From a virus, in IMG/VR virus record IMGVR_UViG_3300032560_001113, positions 1-46,186 of that record: a DNA stretch of 46,186 nucleotides, one strand, 5' to 3'. Under the pieces are notes generated by a model, which did no database searches, had not been told where the DNA came from, and saw nothing but the letters and a program-made list of their open reading frames with translations. Position numbers and translations under genes: made by a program. Below, one piece after another: positions 13,009 through 18,636 of the stretch; position 1 is the first letter of the stretch; each line of letters begins with the position of its first letter.

Positions 13009-13206
13009 AATATATTCTATTCTTGGATCACTAGGAGTTGGTTGACCATACCATATGGTTGTATCCATTTCCATAATACGATAGATGCGATATTCTGGAT
13101 AATTTTGTTCAAATAAATTGAAGACATCATTAACAATTTCGACATTACGAACAACACGAGTATGTTGTTTCATATCATAATTATATTGAACGATTACGTC
13201 AGTCAT
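13000..13206 (-). CDS. Small hypothetical protein between tRNA genes
   Basis: 68 residues (MTDVIVQYNYDMKQHTR to DPRIEYIGA). I chose the ATG at 13206 because AAAGGA lies eight bases upstream; longer in-frame extensions read through tRNA-Gln and tRNA-Asp and are not credible. It has no recognised domain. The sequence alternates strand-forming and charged residues with several Tyr and a YPEYRIYRIMEMD stretch. It ends 9 bases inside the tRNA-Cys gene. Confidence 0.65.
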   Translation of the reverse strand: MTDVIVQYNYDMKQHTRVVRNVEIVNDVFNLFEQNYPEYRIYRIMEMDTTIWYGQPTPSDPRIEYIGA

Positions 13207-13222
13207 ATCAAAATCCTTTAAT

Positions 13223-13298
13223 TGGCTGGGGATCAAGGACTCGAACCTCGGACATCCAGATTCAGAGTCTGGCGTTCTACCAACTGAACTAATCCCCA
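13223..13298 (-). tRNA. tRNA-Gln (CTG)
   Basis: Acceptor TGGGGAT/ATCCCCA with U1-A72, anticodon loop CTCTGAA on CCAGA/TCTGG, discriminator G, CCA encoded. Confidence 0.93.
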
Positions 13299-13304
13299 AT
13301 ATAA

Positions 13305-13378
13305 TGGCGATCCTAAAGGGACTCGAACCCTCCTTTACCCGTAGACAGCGGGTAGCCTTCCCTGACGGCAATAGGACC
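13305..13378 (-). tRNA. tRNA-Asp (GTC)
   Basis: Acceptor GGTCCTA/TAGGATC, anticodon loop CTGTCTA on ACCCG/CGGGT, T-loop TTCGAGT, discriminator G, CCA encoded. Confidence 0.9.
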
Positions 13379-13385
13379 ATTAATT

Positions 13386-13458
13386 TGGTTGCGGTCGCTG
13401 GTGACGCTCCAGTTCTCTAGCTTATGAGGCTAGCATGGCACTTTTCCACTACCCCGCA
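13386..13458 (-). tRNA. tRNA-Met (CAT) number 2
   Basis: Anticodon loop CTCATAA on CTAGC/GCTAG, atypical T-loop AGCGTCA, 3' end CCGCAACCA resembling initiator tRNA. The acceptor pairs only in its outer five positions. Initiator Met or Ile(CAT) are both possible; the GGG/CCC anticodon stem of initiators is absent. Confidence 0.75.
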
Positions 13459-13523
13459 ATAAAATTTATCTAGCAAACAACAAAATCCATTGTACTCGCA
13501 TCATTTTTTGTTTCCTTTTAATA

Positions 13524-13600
13524 TGGTGCTGAAGAAAGGACTCGAACCCTCAACCTTCGCATTACAAGTGCGCTGCTCTACCAATTAAAGCTACTTCAGC
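13524..13600 (-). tRNA. tRNA-Thr (TGT)
   Basis: Acceptor GCTGAAG/CTTCAGC, anticodon loop CTTGTAA on CGCA/TGCG, T-loop TTCGAGT, discriminator A, CCA encoded. The upstream endonuclease stop lies at positions 8-10 of the tRNA. Confidence 0.92.
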
Positions 13601-14226
13601 AATTTAATTATTTCATTCCAACATAGTTGGTTCTTATTCAAGATTAACACTTTAATCTTATTTTGATCACAAACTTTATTTATTTTTTCTTCATCAGAAA
13701 ATCCTAAACTGGGATTATTGTTATTGATCAAATAATCGTTTTTTGGGTCCAAATATATATTATAATCAATCAAATACATATCTGGAGTATATGTTCTATG
13801 CTTACCATTTCTATCAACATAATTAAATTTTTTACAAGTATCCCATCTTATATTATTCTCGTCTAATGATTGTGCAACAATCAATTCATATGTTGAACCA
13901 AGAATTTTATCTTTATATCTTATTCTTCTAGATTGTGAAACGCCACCCAATCCTCTTTCTTTAGCAAGCTTACTCATCTTTATTTTTACAGATTCTGTTT
14001 GACCTCTTTTTCGATTTGTATCAGCTATTCTTTCTAAAGCTTCTTTGGATATTTTAGGTTTTTGTAAACCTAATTCTTTAGCCTTTTTATATTGATTAGA
14101 ATGTTTTCTGATGCTAAAATCATAAATTCTAATTTTACGATCGGGATTTAATTTACACATTCTTTGATGATTTCTCAAAGAATTATTATTTTTACATTCT
14201 TTATTACAAAAAGTACAAAGTAGCAT
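13591..14226 (-). CDS. Zinc-finger homing endonuclease, PD-(D/E)XK-like
   Basis: 211 residues. The N-terminus LLCTFCNKECKNNNSLRNHQRMC is split as CxxC ... HxxxxC, a zinc finger. A basic middle with repeated short helices (NUMOD-like) follows, then GSTYELIVAQSL and a catalytic region YTPDMYL ... YLDPKNDY that fits a PD-(D/E)XK site with DPK as the last element. Similar genes are scattered through T4-like phages as homing endonucleases. A late promoter lies 28 bases upstream, overlapping the end of RNA-B. The last 10 bases lie inside tRNA-Thr(TGT). A related C-terminal remnant is at 10511-10657. Confidence 0.7.
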   Translation of the reverse strand: MLLCTFCNKECKNNNSLRNHQRMCKLNPDRKIRIYDFSIRKHSNQYKKAKELGLQKPKISKEALERIADTNRKRGQTESVKIKMSKLAKERGLGGVSQSRRIRYKDKILGSTYELIVAQSLDENNIRWDTCKKFNYVDRNGKHRTYTPDMYLIDYNIYLDPKNDYLINNNNPSLGFSDEEKINKVCDQNKIKVLILNKNQLCWNEIIKLLK

Positions 14227-14253
14227 TTTTATCTTTAATATTACGTTGATTTA

Positions 14254-14261
14254 TATTTATA
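14254..14261 (-). promoter_or_regulatory. T4-type late promoter overlapping RNA-B
   Basis: TATAAATA on the - strand, 28 bases before the endonuclease start and sharing bases with the terminal stem of RNA-B (14257-14269). Confidence 0.6.
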
Positions 14262-14455
14262 ATTATCGTATCAGTTCTCCAGCCCTTTGGGAGCGCGACT
14301 TCCCTATTCACCTTCACAGAATTTTCGCACGTCTGCTAGACACGATAATTATAATTCGCTGTGGTTTTAGAACATTAGGACCACCATCCTAGACTCGGAA
14401 CTTTTCAGCCCGGAATTACCGACTAACCGTGGGTCGGCGCGTGTCTATTAAGCGA
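14257..14455 (-). ncRNA. Structured non-coding RNA candidate (RNA-B)
   Basis: This 199-nt element fills the 315-base gap between the endonuclease and a small gene, together with a tRNA-like relic at 14471-14537. Domain 1 is closed by TCGCT/AGCGA (14451-14455 with 14356-14360) and holds CCGAC/GTCGG (14433-14437 with 14419-14423) and TAGGA/TCCTA (14376-14391) hairpins. Domain 2 is closed by a perfect 13-bp stem (14342-14354 with 14257-14269) and contains GTCT/AGAC and GGGA/TCCC hairpins. No ORF or tRNA cloverleaf fits. It shares the 10-mer AGGATGGTGG and a 5' AATTAAGGTT with RNA-A. Confidence 0.55.
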
Positions 14456-14470
14456 CAAACCTTAATTATC

Positions 14471-14537
14471 ATATGGTAGAGATTCTAGATTTCTCCTTTA
14501 CCAAGCTACGAGCTTCCTAGCAACTGAGCGACCATAT
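14471..14537 (-). pseudogene. tRNA-like relic, Thr(GGT)-type
   Basis: A 7-bp acceptor (ATATGGT/ACCATAT), a D-arm-like GCTCAGTTGCTAGGAAGC and CTTGGTAAAG, which recalls the Thr(GGT) anticodon loop, are present. The anticodon stem does not pair, the T-loop TTCG is replaced and CCA is absent. It is probably a decayed tRNA upstream of RNA-B. Confidence 0.4.
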
Positions 14538-14541
14538 GAAT

Positions 14542-14673
14542 TTAAATTCCCAAAGACTCGTTTATATATGAAATAGCCTCTTCAATACAAGTTATGGTTT
14601 TTTCATCTTCTATATGTTTATTCTTAAGCATTATTAAAACAAACAAAACTTTTTTAAGCTTCTCATAATCCAT
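14542..14673 (-). CDS. 43-residue hypothetical protein
   Basis: An ATG at 14673 follows AAAGGA at good spacing and opens a 43-codon frame beginning MDYEKLKKVLFVLIML and ending in INESLGI, stop TAA at 14542-14544. It is helical and amphipathic with a short hydrophobic patch (VLFVLIML) that is too short for a confident membrane helix. It lies between tRNA-Ala and a tRNA relic, close to the homing endonuclease. No family recognised. The clear ribosome site is the main support. Confidence 0.5.
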   Translation of the reverse strand: MDYEKLKKVLFVLIMLKNKHIEDEKTITCIEEAISYINESLGI

Positions 14674-14697
14674 AATATATCCTTTATGTTTTTAGAT

Positions 14698-14771
14698 TGG
14701 TGGAGACGGAGAGAATCGAACTCTCAAGTACGCCGTGCAAAAGCGTCAGTTTACCGTTAGCTTACGCCCCC
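14698..14771 (-). tRNA. tRNA-Ala (TGC)
   Basis: Acceptor GGGGGCG/CGTCTCC with two G-U pairs, anticodon loop TTTGCAC on ACGCT/GGCGT, T-arm GAGAG/CTCTC, discriminator A, CCA encoded. Confidence 0.87.
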
Positions 14772-14776
14772 ATTAT

Positions 14777-14855
14777 TGGCTCCTGTCGTAGGGATCGAAC
14801 CTACCTAATCAGTGGTTAACAGCCACGTCCATGCACCAAGCTCGGATTGACAGGA
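14777..14855 (-). tRNA. tRNA-Asn (GTT)
   Basis: Acceptor TCCTGTC/GACAGGA, anticodon loop CTGTTAA on GTGG/CCAC, T-arm GTAGG/CCTAC with loop TTCGATC, discriminator G, CCA encoded. Confidence 0.92.
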
Positions 14856-14864
14856 ATAAAACTT

Positions 14865-14872
14865 TATTTATA
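14865..14872 (-). promoter_or_regulatory. T4-type late promoter before tRNA-Asn
   Basis: TATAAATA on the - strand overlaps the stop codon of the methyltransferase gene and lies 10 bases before tRNA-Asn. Confidence 0.5.
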
Positions 14873-15452
14873 CGTTAGCGAGAACCTTTTGCGTCTTGAA
14901 GCAAAACCAACAAGTAGAAGGTGTTACTCCGACTTTCTCGTTAACGAGATGGTCTCTAACAGCCTTCATAATTCCTTGATAAGGATCTGCGAAATCGTGT
15001 CCAGCCAACAAACCACCAACTTTAACTTTTGGAAACCAAGCCAAAAGGTCTTTACGAAAAGATTCATAATCGTGAGAAGCGTCAATAAAGACAAAATCCA
15101 AAGACTCATCTTCGTAAAGACTAGCCGATTCTGTGCTATCTCCCTTAATTGCTTCGTAATGACCAACAACAGGCCTCATATTATCCTTAAAAACACCCAA
15201 CAAACGACCCGCCTTATTGTCCGGATCAAACATCTGACCAGGTTCGATAACAGATCCGGTAAAATTATCGATACAATCTAACTTAATATCTTTACCGCTA
15301 TTGATAATTTCTACAGCCAAAAAAGCAGAGCTCTGACCTTTCCAAGTACCTATTTCAACGAAATGAGCCTTGTCGGGCGCAGTATCAACTGCATACTTAA
15401 ACATATCCGGATAATTAAACCAACCTTCAACGTTCTGATAAAAATGTTCCAT
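14868..15452 (-). CDS. Class I SAM-dependent methyltransferase (CmcI/Methyltransf_24-like)
   Basis: 194 residues with a Rossmann methyltransferase core. The SAM-binding loop FVEIGTWKGQSS is at about 31-42, an acidic ribose-binding position is in LDCIDNFTG, and FVFIDASHDYESFRKDL carries the DxxH-type motif common in Methyltransf_24 enzymes that act on sugars and small molecules. Such genes in T4-like phages often sit with glycosyltransferases. The substrate is unknown; a sugar or O-methyl acceptor is more likely than DNA because no DNA-binding region is visible. AGGAG lies seven bases before the ATG. The gene is 12 bases from its 2OG-oxygenase neighbour. Confidence 0.78.
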   Translation of the reverse strand: MEHFYQNVEGWFNYPDMFKYAVDTAPDKAHFVEIGTWKGQSSAFLAVEIINSGKDIKLDCIDNFTGSVIEPGQMFDPDNKAGRLLGVFKDNMRPVVGHYEAIKGDSTESASLYEDESLDFVFIDASHDYESFRKDLLAWFPKVKVGGLLAGHDFADPYQGIMKAVRDHLVNEKVGVTPSTCWFCFKTQKVLANV

Positions 15453-15464
15453 ATATAACTCCTA

Positions 15465-16136
15465 TTAATCCGTATCCATAACGATATCGCCCGATACCGC
15501 AATTCTATAATCATCTGAAGTGTAGAAAGGGTTAACTGAATGACCTAATCCTTTGGGGAACAGACAAATTATACCTTCATAAGGATGATCGACCGGAATA
15601 GGATGACTTCTAACTTGACCAAGAATATCTGTGTAATAAAAGACAAACATTGAAGCACACTTAAGAGTGGCCTTTGGAAAAACCGCTATTTCATCTTGAA
15701 TATTATAAGGTATCTTCGTCCAGATAACGAAAGAATAAACACCACCATGAATATGATGAGGATGAAATTCGTGCTTCTTTTGGAAGTTAGCCCAAACGTC
15801 TTTAAACTTAAACCGTCTTGGATGCGAAGCAACGTTAACTACTTCGTTGATAAAATGCGGTTGCGATCTATGATTGTGTAAATCTATCAAGCTATTAATA
15901 TAATCCAACAAAACTGGAGAAAGTTCTTTTGTAAAGTCATATTCTCTTGAAATGTTTGCAGTAAGTTTATAACCAGCTTCTACAGAACCTTCAAACTCTT
16001 TCTCAACAGCGCCGTCGGTTACTTCACGAACCTTAGACATTATATCTTCAGGAACTCTATGAAATACAACACCGTTATTAGGGAAAGTATAGAATAAGGC
16101 TTGATCGCCTTGTAAATTAGAAATTTGATCTGCCAT
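15465..16136 (-). CDS. 2-oxoglutarate/Fe(II) oxygenase-like protein
   Basis: 223 residues of the double-stranded beta-helix oxygenase type common in T4-like phages. Candidate metal and cosubstrate ligands are in EFHPHHIHGGVYSF (H125 to H130), FPKGLGHSVNPF (H199) and YRIAVSGDI (R211). The usual HxD is not obvious, so the exact iron ligands are uncertain. I chose the ATG at 16136 because AAAGGTGAAC precedes it; a longer TTG/ATG frame lacks a ribosome site. A late promoter lies 37 bases upstream, so it is expressed with virion genes and may hydroxylate a protein. Confidence 0.68.
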   Translation of the reverse strand: MADQISNLQGDQALFYTFPNNGVVFHRVPEDIMSKVREVTDGAVEKEFEGSVEAGYKLTANISREYDFTKELSPVLLDYINSLIDLHNHRSQPHFINEVVNVASHPRRFKFKDVWANFQKKHEFHPHHIHGGVYSFVIWTKIPYNIQDEIAVFPKATLKCASMFVFYYTDILGQVRSHPIPVDHPYEGIICLFPKGLGHSVNPFYTSDDYRIAVSGDIVMDTD

Positions 16137-16172
16137 AATTTGTTCACCTTTAAGTATATTGATCAATATTAT

Positions 16173-16180
16173 TATTTATA
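16173..16180 (-). promoter_or_regulatory. T4-type late promoter for the oxygenase and methyltransferase
   Basis: TATAAATA on the - strand, 37 bases upstream of the oxygenase start and five bases after tRNA-Lys(CTT). Confidence 0.65.
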
Positions 16181-16184
16181 CGAT

Positions 16185-16263
16185 TGGTAGACCATATCAG
16201 ATTCGAACTGATGTATGACAGAGATTAAGAGTCTCCCGCTAAAACCAACTCAGCTAATGGTCC
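16185..16263 (-). tRNA. tRNA-Lys (CTT)
   Basis: Acceptor GGACCAT/ATGGTCT, anticodon loop CTCTTAA on GGAGA/TCTCT, T-arm ATCAG/CTGAT with loop TTCGAAT, discriminator A, CCA encoded. Confidence 0.92.
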
Positions 16264-16269
16264 ATAAAC

Positions 16270-16353
16270 TGGTGCCGAGAGTAGGATTCGAACCTACCGT
16301 GTTATAAACGTCCGATTTACAGTCGGGTGCCCGGCCACTTAGGCGGTCTCGGC
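16270..16353 (-). tRNA. tRNA-Tyr (GTA)
   Basis: 84 nt, class II with a long variable arm. Acceptor GCCGAGA/TCTCGGC, anticodon loop CTGTAAA on CCGA/TCGG, T-arm GTAGG/CCTAC, CCA encoded. Confidence 0.93.
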
Positions 16354-16358
16354 ATTAA

Positions 16359-16435
16359 TGGTCGGGGATGCAGGATTCGAACCTGCGACCTCTCGGTCCC
16401 AAACCGAGCGCACTATCAAGCTGTGCTAATCCCCG
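16359..16435 (-). tRNA. tRNA-Pro (TGG)
   Basis: Acceptor CGGGGAT/ATCCCCG, anticodon loop TTTGGGA on CTCGG/CCGAG, T-arm GCAGG/CCTGC, discriminator A, CCA encoded. Confidence 0.94.
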
Positions 16436-16456
16436 TAAATTTTCTTACGTAGTAAT

Positions 16457-16532
16457 TGGAGGACCCACTCGGATTCGAACCGAGAACCTAGAGATTAAAA
16501 GTCACTTGCACCACCAATTGTGCTATGGGTCC
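16457..16532 (-). tRNA. tRNA-Lys (TTT), first tRNA of the block
   Basis: Acceptor GGACCCA/TGGGTCC, anticodon loop CTTTTAA on AGTGA/TCTCT (one T-T mismatch), T-arm CTCGG/CCGAG, discriminator T, CCA encoded. Confidence 0.92.
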
Positions 16533-16537
16533 AACAC

Positions 16538-16713
16538 ATTAAGCTCTGACGACTCTTTTTGTTCAGATCAAGGACATCTGTCCAGCTTAATAATTGTTTC
16601 TTCGTCAGCGTCACGAATACGCTTGTTTCGAGCAAGCCCTTCGGATTCAAGGTCACGACGTTCTAAAGAACTAATACTCGTGACGCTGACGAAGAAACAA
16701 CCGAAGTTGTTTC
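16538..16713 (-). ncRNA. Structured leader of the tRNA transcript (RNA-C) with a two-state hairpin
   Basis: This lies in the 318-base gap before tRNA-Lys(TTT). A perfect 23-bp inverted repeat (16594-16616 with 16678-16700) encloses three small hairpins (GCTTG/CAAGC, CCTT/AAGG, GTTC/GAAC), giving a cloverleaf-like fold. A second hairpin, GAAACAAC with GTTGTTTC closed by a UUCG loop (16694-16713), uses the same bases 16694-16700, so the two cannot coexist fully. A third domain is closed by ATTAAGCT/AGCTTAAT (16538-16545 with 16584-16591) and holds GGACA/TGTCC. A promoter lies about 45 bases upstream. No ORF is present. Confidence 0.65.
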
Positions 16714-16751
16714 AACGTAATTCCTAACAATGTCAAACAGCCTATAAACTT

Positions 16752-16780
16752 ATATTATCTTAGGAGCGATTTAAAGTCAA
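16752..16780 (-). promoter_or_regulatory. Sigma70-type promoter of the tRNA block
   Basis: TTGACT (16775-16780), 17 bp, TAATAT (16752-16757). Predicted start near 16745, upstream of RNA-C and tRNA-Lys(TTT). Confidence 0.72.
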
Positions 16781-16798
16781 CCCCTAATTTTACTCATT

Positions 16799-16826
16799 AA
16801 AAAAGGCGGGGATTTCGCCCCGCCTT
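16799..16826 (-). terminator. Rho-independent terminator
   Basis: AAGGCGGGG pairs with CCCCGCCTT (16803-16811 with 16818-16826) across a 6-nt loop, followed by a T run on the - strand. It separates the HTH gene from the tRNA promoter. Confidence 0.85.
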
Positions 16827-16850
16827 AAGAAGTTCTATTTCTAGAACCTT

Positions 16851-17108
16851 TTAGACGAGACCAGCCGCAATAGCCTTGTATCCTGCGGCGATAACTTGGC
16901 GTGACGGTGTACCGAAACGGTACTTGTTTTTTACCACGCCTTTAGAATTCGTATGCTTATTACAGTAAATCGGATACCCTTCCATACGAAGAGAGTATAC
17001 AACATCATGTGGATTAGCGACGTTATAACGAGCAGAAATCTGCTTAGCAGTAAGCTCTTCGCCGTTAAGGACCAACGCTGTATATACCTTATCAATCTTT
17101 GAATTCAT
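16851..17108 (-). CDS. Small helix-turn-helix protein
   Basis: 85 residues. The segment VYTALVLNGEELTAKQISARYNVANPHDVVYSLRMEGYPIYC reads, in pieces, as a winged helix-turn-helix: a turn after LNGEELTA, a recognition-like helix in NPHDVVYSLRMEG and a C-terminal wing containing NKYRFG. Similar 80-100-residue proteins occur in many T4-like and rhizobial phages. A DNA-binding regulatory role is inferred. I chose the ATG at 17108 because CAGGAG lies seven bases upstream. It has its own strong promoter at 17136-17164 and its own terminator, so it is a monocistronic early gene. Confidence 0.7.
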   Translation of the reverse strand: MNSKIDKVYTALVLNGEELTAKQISARYNVANPHDVVYSLRMEGYPIYCNKHTNSKGVVKNKYRFGTPSRQVIAAGYKAIAAGLV

Positions 17109-17135
17109 TCTTTTCTCCTGTTTCATTATTTAGTC

Positions 17136-17164
17136 ATTATAACTCGAGATTTATTAAAAGTCAA
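17136..17164 (-). promoter_or_regulatory. Sigma70-type promoter of the HTH gene
   Basis: TTGACT (17159-17164), 17 bp, TATAAT (17136-17141), 28 bases before the chosen ATG. Confidence 0.85.
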
Positions 17165-17182
17165 ATATTTTTTTGACTTTCA

Positions 17183-17596
17183 TCAGCCCCTTCTTGATTT
17201 AGAGCCGACTGTTGTCAAATCAGTTTCCGGCGTCGCGTATTGCAATCCACCTTTATTAAAGAGGGGCATAACCCGACTCGCCTTATCAAGAATCTGTTTC
17301 TGAACTTCAGAAGATTCTTTATGCAAGTTGGTCATAACTCCACGTTTAACACAGGAAGACGCATCACCCGACAATCCCGAAGAAACGTAATCGCTTTGAT
17401 CAACTTTCATATACTCATTATACCGCTCTTTAAATTTAAAGTCAAGGGCTTTTTTATCGGCTTTTTTGCCTTTTGTCATAGACAAAACCCAGGCTTCGTG
17501 TTTGGCGGTTGCCTCCGCAAGTTTCTTACTTTTAGAGGGCTTTCTTTTCTTTGTTCGCGTAGTAGTATAATACGCCGGTAAAAGATGCATCGTCAC
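17183..17596 (-). CDS. Hypothetical basic protein with an internal promoter
   Basis: 137 residues, strongly basic at the N-terminus (TRTKKRKPSKSKK) with a later YVSSGLSGDASSCVKRG segment. No family recognised. AAGGAGG lies five bases before a GTG (17596) and eleven before an ATG (17590), so the GTG is the better start. It has a consensus promoter upstream at 17624-17652, and a second promoter (17417-17445) lies within its coding sequence, just before an in-frame ATG that would give a shorter C-terminal product beginning MKVDQSDY. Confidence 0.7.
   Translation of the reverse strand: MTMHLLPAYYTTTRTKKRKPSKSKKLAEATAKHEAWVLSMTKGKKADKKALDFKFKERYNEYMKVDQSDYVSSGLSGDASSCVKRGVMTNLHKESSEVQKQILDKASRVMPLFNKGGLQYATPETDLTTVGSKSRRG
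17417..17445 (-). promoter_or_regulatory. Sigma70-type promoter inside a coding sequence
   Basis: TTGACT (17440-17445), 17 bp, TATAAT (17417-17422), same orientation as the host gene at 17183-17596. Confidence 0.6.
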
Positions 17597-17623
17597 AACG
17601 ACCTCCTTTCAAACCATACACGT

Positions 17624-17652
17624 ATTATACCCTATGATTTTTTAGAAGTCAA
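17624..17652 (-). promoter_or_regulatory. Sigma70-type promoter
   Basis: TTGACT (17647-17652), 17 bp, TATAAT (17624-17629), 28 bases before the start of the 17183-17596 gene and overlapping the end of the upstream gene. Confidence 0.82.
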
Positions 17653-17877
17653 GTCATTTTTGAGGTAGAAATCATTTTTAGAAGAAATTTGTTCGATAAT
17701 TTTTTCTAAAGAGTTTCTAACGCTTTCTCTAGCAGGCACGTATCTTTCTTCTTTGATACGGTTCATTTGTCTGTAGTTAGAATACTTCTCTTCCTCCCAC
17801 ATATCGTCTCTTGCGTCTATCATTTCTTCAAGAGCGTCAATGAATTTATCTAAAGTTTTCTGATGCAGCCTCGACAT
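17632..17877 (-). CDS. Hypothetical helical protein
   Basis: 81 residues, almost entirely charged helix with heptad-like spacing (FIDALEEMIDARDDMW, SLEKIIEQI), suggesting a coiled coil. No known domain. The ATG at 17877 is preceded by GGAGG at nine bases, inside the end of the upstream gene (32-base overlap), so the pair is translationally coupled. The end of the gene overlaps the promoter of the next gene. Confidence 0.65.
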   Translation of the reverse strand: MSRLHQKTLDKFIDALEEMIDARDDMWEEEKYSNYRQMNRIKEERYVPARESVRNSLEKIIEQISSKNDFYLKNDLTSKKS

Positions 17878-18202
17878 CTTCGCTATCCTCCAAATCTTCG
17901 ACGATTATATATTGAGCGTCTTTATCAAGTTCTGCATAAGCTTCTAACAAAGTTCTAACCTTATTAAGACGATTGATTACTTTATTAATAGTTTTTTGAG
18001 AAACCTCGTCATTGTATCCTTCTTGAAGATCCATCAATACCGCGTCTAAATTACTATCGACCGAATAATCTATATGAAATTTTGTTATTTGGCCGTCTTT
18101 AGAAGCTGTTTGTAACTTAAGAGGAGGAAATAGAATCTTTTTAATTTCTTCTATTATTTTATCAGATGGAGTTGGCGGATCTTTCTTTAAGAATTTAAAC
18201 AT
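17846..18202 (-). CDS. Hypothetical protein
   Basis: 118 residues, beginning MFKFLKKDPPTPSDKIIEEIKK and ending with a very acidic helix (VEDLEDSEDVEAASE). The middle (IDYSVDSNLDAVLMDLQEG) may form a small alpha-beta fold. No family recognised. It sits between regA and the coiled-coil protein on the - strand, 18 bases after the regA stop, and overlaps the next gene by 32 bases. Confidence 0.65.
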   Translation of the reverse strand: MFKFLKKDPPTPSDKIIEEIKKILFPPLKLQTASKDGQITKFHIDYSVDSNLDAVLMDLQEGYNDEVSQKTINKVINRLNKVRTLLEAYAELDKDAQYIIVEDLEDSEDVEAASENFR

Positions 18203-18220
18203 AATATAATTTCCTTCTAA

Positions 18221-18619
18221 TCAATTCTTTTTTCTACCCATATTATACTTAGCCTCTAAAATCCAATCTTTTTTCTCTTTATGATTGATAATTTTGATTT
18301 GACTCATTGGAGAAATTGGTTCTTTAATCTTTTGCGGTTCCACCACTTTCAACAATCCCCAATCTTCCAAAAGGCTGACGATCTTATTACGGCGTCCTTT
18401 ATCTTCATCTGAAAAATTTGAAGGCTTACCGTCTATCGAAAACATTTCTTTGAAATGGACGATATAATATTTTCCTTGTTTGTGAAAAATATGACAAGAT
18501 TGATATAACTTTTTATCTTTTCTAGAAGCGACACCAATACGAGTTAGAGTTTCTTTAATTTTAAGAAAATCTTCTTCTTCCGCTATTTTCACTTCAATCA
18601 ACGAATCTAGAATATTCAT
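18221..18619 (-). CDS. regA: RegA translational repressor
   Basis: 132 residues matching T4 RegA over most of its length: EEDFLKIKETLTRIGVA, SRKDKKLYQSCHI, KYYIVHFKEMFSIDGK and LLEDWGLLKVVEP are near-diagnostic. RegA binds the initiation regions of early phage mRNAs and blocks ribosomes. In T4 it lies downstream of 44 and 62, as here, with one extra gene (the 2OG fusion) between. A TGGTATAAT extended -10 element lies about 30 bases upstream and could provide separate transcription. Confidence 0.95.
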   Translation of the reverse strand: MNILDSLIEVKIAEEEDFLKIKETLTRIGVASRKDKKLYQSCHIFHKQGKYYIVHFKEMFSIDGKPSNFSDEDKGRRNKIVSLLEDWGLLKVVEPQKIKEPISPMSQIKIINHKEKKDWILEAKYNMGRKKN

Positions 18620-18636
18620 ATTTGCCTCTTTTCTTA

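Noticed and set aside
13207-13380. N-terminal extension of the 68-residue gene at 13000-13206
   Set aside because: The extra frame runs through tRNA-Gln and tRNA-Asp and has no ribosome site; AAAGGA supports the internal ATG.
16594-16700. 23-bp inverted repeat as an insertion sequence end or a simple terminator
   Set aside because: There is no transposase, no direct target repeat, and no T run after the right arm on either strand; the arms enclose only 61 bases with their own hairpins.
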